In this document: positions 1 through 6,544 of the stretch, in pieces
Numbering within the stretch: position 1 is the stretch's first letter
Layout: each line of letters begins with the position of its first letter
Assembly (NCBI GenBank): GCA_001929475.1
Contig: LXFE01002457.1
Span: forward strand, 1-14,713
Length of the DNA stretch: 14,713 bases
Reading direction: 5' to 3'
Source of the DNA: Neolecta irregularis DAH-3
Taxonomy: Eukaryota; Ascomycota; Neolectomycetes; Neolectales; Neolectaceae
Position numbers and translations under genes: made by a program
Notes under the pieces: generated by a model
Database searches by the model: none
Told to the model about the DNA's origin: nothing
What the model saw: the letters and a program-made list of their open reading frames with translations, nothing else

Positions 1-210
1 ACTAAAACATAAATAGAATGCATTATTGTTCAAGAGTGCAAGTACTAAATACCCAGATCAAGTAAGTAATACCAATTGTCAATAAACAAATACTCTAGAA
101 TGTGACTATGATAAGCGTGTTAGTCAAGGGTATGATACCGTTATCAAAGTGAGAACCCAACGAGATAGAAGATAGAGATTGAGGGAGAAGTCGAGGGAGA
201 AGATCGAGGG

Positions 211-1595
211 CTAGCGTTGGACAGGGTGATTACCATGGGAGTCATTTTTATTAAAAGATCTTCGAGATCTGTATCCTGCGTTGTAAGAATGTTGATGAGG
301 CAACGGGTGAGAAGTAGACTGACTCCTGTAGGATTGTGATTGAGCTGAATATACATGTTGAAAAGGAGGATGGTGGTCAAAAGTAGGATCGTATGGCTGT
401 CTAAAAGTCCGTGCTGACGGCTGGGGTGGTGGAAAGGATGTGTAAGGGACTCTTCCGTAATAGCGTCTAGCAAGGGTGAGAAGGTAATTATTGGCAGAGA
501 GTACCCATGACCTCCTGGGCTTCGACTTCGTGCTCGGGGCACAGGTTGGTAATCTGGATAGTCCAATGGCAGACGGCCACGCTCGTACTCTCTATCAGCA
601 GAATAAAGATCTGATTCAGAGTATCGAGGTTTGTCGTGAGAAGCGACGTAACGAAGATAACGTTCTCTTTCAAAGGCGTCATAGGCAAGAGGATCTCTGG
701 GGAGGTCTCTGGGGTCTCTGGAAAGATCTGTCGGAAGGTCTCTGGGGTCTGTCGGAAGGTCTCTGGGGTCTCTAGAAAGATCTCTGGGGTCTCTAGAAAG
801 ATCTCGAAGATCTCTGGGATCTGCTTGCCAGGAACCTCTATATGAGGTGTCATAGCTTGTGGAATAGGCGGGAGCGGAATGATTATATTCCTCTCGCGGG
901 GCTATCCAAGTGTCTCGGCGAGAAGCAAAAGACCCATCTTGTCGATAGTGGTTGCGACCTTGTGGTCGTCCTCTGTGTTGAAAGGGGCGGCGGGGCAGAT
1001 TCTCGTCAGTACGAGCATTGGGAGAATGCGGCTTATCCAAGCGTTCGGGAGCTGGGAGGTTAGGCGGGTTGAGGGTTTGTCATACGAGCGGGACGCAGGA
1101 TGTCGTCGAGGATTCTTGACGCGAGCTGTGCGGCGTTTGTGTGGTCGACGGCCACGGACTCGGCTCTCGCGGTCAGCGGGCGATACCCGTCCCCAGCGTC
1201 GGCACTGCATAGTCAGAACGGATGCGGCCGGGCGGTACTCTCTGCCTGGCGGCACGACGCGGCGGTTGTGGATTGGGTGGCCAACGCGCTGGGCCTGGAC
1301 GCGCACTTTCTGGCCGAGGATGTCTGACCCGTCGAGCTGGCGCACTGCAGCGGCGCAGGACTCTGCGTCCTGGAATTCCTGGTGTCAGCGGGGGGGGAGC
1401 GGGCAGGAGTACAACGAAGCCGCAGCCGATGGTGGGCTTGAGCTCGATGTTGACGATGGGGCCGCAGGGACTGAAGATGTGGCGCAGATGGGTCATTCTG
1501 CACTCGGGCTTGAGGTTTCCGACGTAGCACTTGAGGGGCCTGCCGCCGGGGGAGAAGGGGCGGGAGACGGCGGAGGGGGCGGGCTCTGGATCCAT
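211..1595 (-). CDS. SR-like RNA-binding protein, one N-terminal RRM plus Arg-Asp-rich repeat tail
   Basis: Five exons (1595-1413, 1378-1239, 1204-1086, 1051-505, 466-211) joined by GT-AG introns of 34, 34, 34 and 38 bp give exactly 415 codons (414 aa). An RRM spans about residues 20-92: RNP2 is CYVGNL (23-28), and RNP1 is rebuilt across intron 1 as GCGFV|EF (57-63). That is the best proof of the splice. The family binds RNA and usually acts in splicing or mRNA handling in the nucleus. The tail is low-complexity: a run of RDPRDLS/PT-type repeats (residues about 225-268), then RSRSP and a Tyr/Gln/Pro/Ser-rich C-terminus. Real RS dipeptides are few, so 'SR-like' is by architecture. An in-frame open stretch extends upstream of the ATG but has no other ATG. 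Exons 1-3 are GC-rich, exons 4-5 much less so. It is divergent from ppg1. The identity of the exact SR subfamily is not clear. Confidence 0.85.
690..821 (-). repeat. Tandem repeat coding the Arg-Asp (RDPRDL) tract
   Basis: Within exon 4 of the SR-like gene the DNA repeats units of about 12-21 bp built from 'gatctctggggtctct' and close variants (plus-strand reading). They encode repeated DPRDLS, DPRDLP and TDPRDL peptides. The repeat reads open in several frames on both strands, which produces spurious ORFs here. Such tracts commonly change copy number by slippage. Confidence 0.85.
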
Positions 1596-1655
1596 GTAGC
1601 GGCGAGGGGCGGCTCGTAGCGGCGAGGGGCGGCTGGTAGCGGCGAGGGGCGGGCA
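1596..1655. repeat. Three 20-bp tandem repeats carrying GC boxes, next to the SR-like start codon
   Basis: Three contiguous units (1596-1615, 1616-1635, 1636-1655) share gtagcggcgaggggcgg; only the last two or three bases differ. Each holds a GGGGCGG GC box. The array begins directly at the base before the SR-like gene's ATG and fills a third of the 170-bp divergent promoter, so it is either 5' leader or promoter DNA. There are no spacers of CRISPR type. Confidence 0.85.
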
Positions 1656-1765
1656 GAGATTGCGAATAGAATACACCGGGATCAACCTAATCAAATATGC
1701 ATAATCATATCATAGCCCCATCATAATGGCAGAGTGTGGATGTAGGCACGACACACCAACCACAC
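1596..1765. promoter_or_regulatory. Divergent promoter region, SR-like gene / ppg1
   Basis: This is the only non-coding DNA between the two opposed start codons (170 bp), so it must hold both promoters. It changes sharply from the GC-box repeats (1596-1655) to an AT-rich part (about 1672-1727) with atgcataatcatatcat. No clear TATA box is seen. An ATG at 1726 lies upstream of the ppg1 start and out of frame with it. Confidence 0.55.
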
Positions 1766-2809
1766 ATGACGCTGGACCTGGACGCGTGCATCGCGCAGCT
1801 GTACCGCAAGCAGCTGCCCGCGGAGGCCGTCGTCGAGGCGCTGTGCGAGCAGGCGAAGCAGCTGCTGATGCGCGAGAGCAACGTCGTGCGCGTGGCGGCG
1901 CCGGTCACGGTCGTGGGCGACATCCACGGGTCTGAATGAGTGGCTGCAGGGCCGCCGCTGACCGGCAGGCAGTTCTACGACCTGCGCGAGATCTTCCGCA
2001 TCGGCGGGCACGCGCCGCACACAAACTACCTGTTTCTCGGCGACTATGTCGACCGCGGCCTGTTCAGCATCGAGACCATGGCCCTGCTGACGTGCCTCAA
2101 GCTGCGCCACCCGCTGCGCGTGCACCTGCTGCGCGGCAACCACGAGTCGCGCGGCGTCACCCAGGTGCGTGCACCGCCACCGCCACCCTCTAACCGCAGT
2201 CGTACGGCTTCTACACAGAGTGCGTGCGCAAGTACGGCAGCGCCGCCGTGTGGCGCGCGTTCACAGGCATGTTCGACTACCTGACGCTGGCCGCCGTCAT
2301 CGATGACCGCATCTTTTGCGTGCACGGCGGTACGCGCCCCCTGCCGCCGCGCTAACGCAGACCCAGGCCTGTCGCCCTCGATCCACACCATCGACCAGAT
2401 CAAGGTGCTCGACCGCTTCCGCGAGATCCCGCACGAGGGCCCCATGGCCGATCTCGTGTGGTCCGACCCGGACCCCGACAAGGACGACTTCGCCATGTCC
2501 CCGCGCGGCGCCGGCTACACCTTTGGCGCCCAGGTCGTCCGGCACTTTCTGCACGCAAACCGCATGGCCCACATCCTGCGCGCCCACCAGCTGTGCCACG
2601 AGGGCTACCAGGTGCTCTACGACGACCGCCTGAGCACCGTCTGGTCCGCCCCAAACTACTGCTACCGCTGCGCAAACATGGCCTCCATCCTCGAGGTCGA
2701 CGACACCGGCCGCCGCTTCTTCAACGTCTTTGCCGAGGCCCCAGAGAACGAGCACGACGGCCCCACGCAGCAGGGCCAGGCAAAGGAGACCATTGAGTAC
2801 TTTTTGTAG
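1766..2809 (+). CDS. ppg1: Ppg1-type PP2A-like serine/threonine protein phosphatase catalytic subunit
   Basis: Four exons (1766-1929, 1969-2164, 2200-2329, 2367-2809) with introns of 39, 35 and 37 bp give 310 aa, a normal PP2A-family length. All metal and catalytic motifs are present: GDIHG (51-55, split by intron 1), GDYVDRG (79-85), RGNHES (110-115), and HGG rebuilt across intron 3 just before LSPS. The sequence follows yeast Ppg1 rather than PP4 or PP6, for example [31 protein letters not shown] and NVFAEAPEN. It ends in YFL, the tail that is carboxyl-methylated in PP2A-type enzymes. It lacks the long C-terminal insert that I recall for budding-yeast Ppg1. In yeast, Ppg1 works with the Far (STRIPAK-like) complex. 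The ATG at 1766 was chosen because it aligns with the family start; the earlier GTG at 1736 is not used. The gene is very GC-rich and convergent with clp1, with 15 bp between stops. Confidence 0.95.
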
Positions 2810-2824
2810 TTGCTGATATATACA

Positions 2825-4370
2825 TTACGCATCTTGCCACTTCAGCGACCCCATAACCAGCGCCTTGCGCGGCACCTTTCCCGGCATCGGCGACAGCACA
2901 GCCAGCAGATCCTTGGTGACGTCAACGTGGGACCTGCACATCAGAGCCGGCTGCTTGGCCGCGTACACATAGACAAAGCCCATCGTGCTCGCTTCGCTGA
3001 TCTGCCCAGGCGCATCCTCCGGATCGACGTGTGTGACCGCCAGCACTGCATTCGGCAACGCCTGCAGAGGCGCTTTGACAAACATCTCTTCAATCTGCGA
3101 CAATTCCTGCCCTATAGGCAGTGCCGAGGAGTGGGCAGCCACGGCTGCGTTAGCCGTATCAAGAGCCCGGCATACCATCCGCCAGTCGGAACACCGCCTG
3201 GCTCGACAGCGTCAGGTTGACAGAGTATGCATTCAGGTTCCGCTTCGGCTCGCCGTAAAAGTACTGCTTCGCCGCCCGGTGCTGCAGTTTTCGAATGTAC
3301 GCATCGTCGCGCTCAACACATCCCCCAGACTTGCCAACCTTTAACACAGTAATAGACTGCGGAGACTCAAACTGGCGCAACATGTCGCTGTATAGCCGTT
3401 CATGCCCGACTACCACCACATGCGAAACTCCCGTCAGCAATGCACACACTGTGCGTACCGCAGAAATCCGCGACGATGTTTTGGATAATGTCGTATCCCA
3501 CCTTTTTATCAATACAGCCCGCGGTATCAATGATACACCCCGCTTGGCGCGCTTGAATAAGCAGCGGTAATCGGGAGCAGTACATGTTTTGTCTTCAGAC
3601 AGACGCGCGTTGAATGCCAGCGCTGCTCTCGATATCAGTTTCTTGTAATACTGCGCATGTCCCGCCGGCGAATCATAGCCGTAGTAATACACCAACGGAG
3701 TCTTTGCCGGGATCTGGCTTGGCCCAGTAGCCGAAGCAGTCCCAAACCCTTGCTCCACATCTAAAATCGTCGAGAAATTGACCGCGCTAATGGTGCCAGG
3801 CAGACTTAGCACGCCCTGTGCCATCAGCCAGTGGCGCTGCAAACATACCTCTCTCGTATCCAAATTAATAAAATCTATTTCTCGTCCCATACGAACAGCG
3901 TACGCAACCAAAATCTTGCCAATCGAAGTCTTTCCCGAGTCGTCTGGTCCAACCAGCAACACCCTCGGTCCATTCTCCCCATACCTGAGCTTCTCCAGCC
4001 CGAAATGCAGGTTGGCGTAAACCGACATCGGCGTCTCCTCGGCGATATACTCGGAGCTTCGCACCCCAGTGACTTCAAGCGTACATCCATCCCAGGTATA
4101 CACCGCACCCTTGTACCCAGTAAAACTATACACAGGACCAATCGTCAATTCCGTGCCAAAAATCTCGGCGGATCCGCTGATCAGCTGTTATCAGACCCGC
4201 ATTATTGACTCAAAACCTTGATGTCGACTGTATTATCAAAGTCTGCTTCGAACCGATATTCGGTCTCGCGACATAACGTCCATACTTTGGAATCAACGGC
4301 ACTCTACCATGAGCGGGCACATCAATCGACATACACAAGTTGATTGGAACTGCAGCCCCGGAAGAGCCAT
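2825..4370 (-). CDS. clp1: Clp1, mRNA cleavage/polyadenylation factor with P-loop kinase fold
   Basis: Seven exons (4370-4335, 4303-4217, 4184-3849, 3815-3584, 3551-3459, 3427-3176, 3144-2825) with introns of 31, 32, 33, 32, 31 and 31 bp give 451 aa, matching Clp1 (about 425-445 aa). It has the N-terminal domain (AEIFGTEL at about residues 46-53), the P-loop domain with Walker A GPDDSGKT (120-127) and Walker B aspartate in INLD (D150), the conserved REYFYG-like segment (here KQYFYG) and the C-terminal domain ending near VLSPMPGKVPRKAL. Clp1 is a subunit of nuclear cleavage factor IA/IIm; animal Clp1 also phosphorylates RNA 5' ends. Two arginines spaced like the kinase lid remain, but the 'clasp' Trp of TxGW is Cys (TAGC), so kinase activity is uncertain. 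The third intron (3816-3848) is in frame and stop-free; it was called from alignment length. A CACGTG box (4388-4393) and a TATA-like stretch (4401-4410) lie just upstream. Confidence 0.95.
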
Positions 4371-4387
4371 GTCGAGATTGATCGCAA

Positions 4388-4410
4388 CACGTGACTTGGA
4401 ATATATATAG
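4388..4410 (-). promoter_or_regulatory. Candidate clp1 promoter: TATA-like element and CACGTG E-box
   Basis: Read on the minus strand, ctatatatattcc (about 4410-4398) is followed by the palindrome CACGTG (4393-4388) and then the clp1 ATG at 4370. The 174-bp gap between the MOSC stop and the clp1 start holds no other obvious motif. The call rests on position and consensus only. Confidence 0.35.
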
Positions 4411-4544
4411 GAAAATATGGTGAAAAAAAGCAAGCCCGATGAAGAATAATTTTCATTCAAGCTCAACAGTCTTAGCACTAGTTGCGATGAAGATGTTTAT
4501 TCTTCACTTTCCGAGGGCTGCGCCTCATCACCTTTAGAAGATCG

Positions 4545-5654
4545 CTACCTTTGATAACAATGCTCTCCCGTTTTCAACACTGAAATTTCATCGCCAACTT
4601 GAAAAGTGCCTTGTACTCTATCCGGTATTACATTCATGCCAAAGCACGGCGAATACTGTGCCCCCTTGTCGATTCTTCGAAACTGCTGGAGTGTTTTAAA
4701 CGGCTGATGGTCTGTATCGGGGATTCCTGTTTCTGGATCCACGTTGGGCATGACACACCGGACACATCTGGAGACCACGTAAAAGTCGCCAATCGTGCCA
4801 ATTGATATCTCCTTCCAGTGATCTTCGACCCAGGGGCCGCCTGTGCCTTTCAGTACAATGTTTGGCCGAAACCGGCTCATTTCAACCGGTTTTAAAAGAC
4901 CTTGATGTCATGACGCTCACAGAATTGTATACGTGAATTGAGATCGCACAGGCTTTCTTCCGTAGTAAGCATTATTGGATACCCGTCAGAAAAGGAAGTA
5001 ACAACCTTTTCCCCATTCTGAACAGTGGTACTACAAGGTAAGTTTCCTGCCACATATCGCTTCTCGGTAGGATCTTTATACGTCAGATGAATCGGGATTC
5101 GGAAGAAATTAGTGAACAAGAGAGAGTATTCTAGACCCATATCTAAAGGCGTAACGTTTGTAGTCCAGATGTCAACTCTAGGTAGACGATTACAATGCGA
5201 AAGGAATTCTTGCCTTGTTGTGAGATTTAATACGGGGCAGCGGGTACGATGGAACCAGCGGTACTTTAATCGAATTACGCGTTCCACTTATAGAGAGTTC
5301 CAAAACATCCTTGCCGTCCTCTGAGAATAAAATATTCTGGTGAATCAAAGCCATCTACCCGTCAAATAATCCCCGATATAAATACTTGAGGGTATTCTCT
5401 CTGACTATCTCTTAGCACATCTCTGCAAGACCATACGTCATTTTGATATATTTGATAGAACCATCCTCGTTGATCTTCTTTTGAACAAACATGAACAATC
5501 GGTCATATTTCAATCCCGTCTTGGCCAGTTGTGCCTGCTGCACACGAACACCTCGACAAGATTTTACTGGATAAATGATTATTTCACTAATGGAGCAAGG
5601 CATCGTTGCCCTAGTACTACAACTCTGTACCGGCTTTATCCAGCTATTAACCAT
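4545..5654 (-). CDS. MOSC-domain molybdenum-cofactor protein (mARC/YcbX-like)
   Basis: Five exons (5654-5437, 5404-5386, 5354-5248, 5213-4933, 4900-4545) with introns of 32, 31, 34 and 32 bp give 326 aa. The N-terminal MOSC_N beta-barrel domain starts at ISEIIIYPVKSCRG. The 19-nt second exon restores the family motif TQREYPQMALI. The MOSC domain follows (SDGYPIMLTTEESLCDLNSR, FRPNIVL). A Cys-containing VSRCVRCVMPNVDPETG segment (about 251-267) matches the Mo-ligand region of mARC, with C257 aligning with the conserved Cys. Relatives are Mo enzymes that reduce N-hydroxylated compounds together with cytochrome b5 and its reductase. I see no clear mitochondrial presequence. The second in-frame ATG at 5603 could be the true start, since the family domain begins right after it. 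The substrate is unknown. Confidence 0.92.
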
Positions 5655-5707
5655 TGATTTTGGAATTCTTTATACATATTTAATATAGTACAATAAATAC
5701 ATGGGAT

Positions 5708-5765
5708 ATTACATTTCCGAATTTGGTATTACATTTCCGAACTTTAGGATATTACCATTTCCGAA
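5708..5765. repeat. Three copies of attacatttccgaa spanning the end of nnf1 and its 3' flank
   Basis: Copies lie at 5708-5721, 5728-5741 and 5751-5765; the last has one extra C. The third copy contains the last codons and the stop of nnf1. The other two are in the 97-bp gap between the nnf1 stop and the MOSC-gene start, so they may be 3' UTR of one gene or promoter of the other. The period is 20-23 bp. Confidence 0.8.
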
Positions 5766-6395
5766 CTTCGAGTTCTTTGACTAGTTCTTCGAGGACGGTC
5801 CTGTCAACGAGACCTTGAATACTCTGCGCAGCCTACAATTAGAAATGTGAGCGAGCAATCATACTGATTCTAATGCATCCACAGATTTTTCAATGGTTGC
5901 CATCATTTGCGTTATCTGTGAACGATTCTCCGTGATTTCTCGCAGCATGCTGTCATTCTCTAGTTGGATCTAAAGTTGGCAAAAGTGGCGAAAGCGGTAC
6001 CTGTTTGAGATTCCCTTGTAGAGATTCTAGTCGTTTTTTCTTCAACGGCATTAAATGTGCCTCGACCAATAACTCTGGCGACAAATTATCTGGCCTAGAC
6101 TTAATATATATCAACAACAGACATACAGCTTGGCACTCTCGCAGCCTGTATCCTTTCTCAGTTTGGCATCCTCAATTAACTGGTCCAGTTCATTCAGCTT
6201 TTGAACTGTTTGTCTCCGTTCCATAACTTCTTGAAACTGAACCTCGGCGAATCAGCGTCTCCTTCCTTCTAGCTCGGTTACCGCCCCGTGCTCCTTTAAA
6301 AAATCGAGAATTGATCCGTGGATGCTGTCGAGCGATTCAGCTGATTCTTGCGCGACAAGAGGAAAACACTGAGCCAGACGCTCGCGGCTGCCCAT
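5752..6395 (-). CDS. nnf1: Nnf1, Mis12/MIND kinetochore complex subunit
   Basis: No long reading frame marks this gene; it appears only after splicing. Five exons (6395-6282, 6242-6127, 6094-6001, 5969-5865, 5832-5752) with introns of 39, 32, 31 and 32 bp give 169 aa. The product has the Nnf1 pattern: RLAQCFPLVA near the N-terminus, a LNELDQLIEDAKLRKD segment, LPDNLSPELLVEAHLMPL, then a coiled coil (IQLENDSMLREITENRSQ onward) to the C-terminus. Nnf1 is a subunit of the four-protein Mis12/MIND complex that joins centromere chromatin to the microtubule-binding Ndc80 complex. Its length is a little under that of typical homologues, so an extra short 5' exon cannot be excluded, although a stop precedes the ATG in frame. 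It is divergent from gef1. The family call is from pattern recall and is good but not certain. Confidence 0.83.
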
Positions 6396-6544
6396 CAGCA
6401 ATGTAATTACTCAAATATACGTTAATCGCGATACCGTCTGCGAAAGCGAGCGCTCAAGTACTTTTTTGAGCGCTTTAGCGCGGGGGCCGTCTGTCAGGGA
6501 CATTAAACTGATTAATTGTGGTGAGTGTTTTATCGCCTCCTGCT
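6396..6544. promoter_or_regulatory. Divergent promoter region nnf1 / gef1 with inverted repeat
   Basis: The 149 bp between the two start codons contain an inverted repeat, AGCGCTCAA (6449-6457) and TTGAGCGCT (6466-6474), with an 8-bp spacer. Nearby are further GCG-rich words (gcgaaagcgagcg, tttagcgcggggg) that resemble, but do not exactly match, fungal cell-cycle boxes (MCB/SCB). The symmetry could serve a dimeric factor acting on both genes. No TATA box is clear. Confidence 0.5.

Noticed and set aside
211-240. A further 23-bp intron near the SR-like stop codon that would extend the C-terminus
   Set aside because: It is far shorter than every other intron here, and the stop at 211-213 follows plausible coding sequence.
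491-1063. Plus-strand ORFs (491-775, 636-845, 842-1063) rich in Leu/Trp/Gly
   Set aside because: They are antisense readings of the RD-coding tandem repeat; the minus frame has the RRM gene and consistent splicing.
879-1619. 246-codon plus-strand ORF
   Set aside because: GC-rich DNA has few stops; the protein has no recognisable motif and lies opposite the RRM exons.
1596-1655. CRISPR array
   Set aside because: The repeats are contiguous 20-bp units without unique spacers, in a eukaryotic gene context.
2044-2755. Long minus-strand ORFs opposite ppg1
   Set aside because: Shadows of a GC-rich, strongly conserved coding region on the other strand.
3400-3585. Apparent frameshifts in clp1, as if it were a pseudogene
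   Set aside because: Each frame jump coincides with a 31-33-bp GT-AG segment whose removal restores the family alignment exactly.
4148-4150. Start of clp1 at TTG 4148
   Set aside because: Conserved N-terminal residues (AEIFGTEL) and two further exons lie upstream, leading to an ATG at 4370.
5214-5238. Alternative 25-bp intron in the MOSC gene (5238-5214)
   Set aside because: It also keeps the frame, but the 34-bp choice (5247-5214) fits the intron size range and the expected protein length better.
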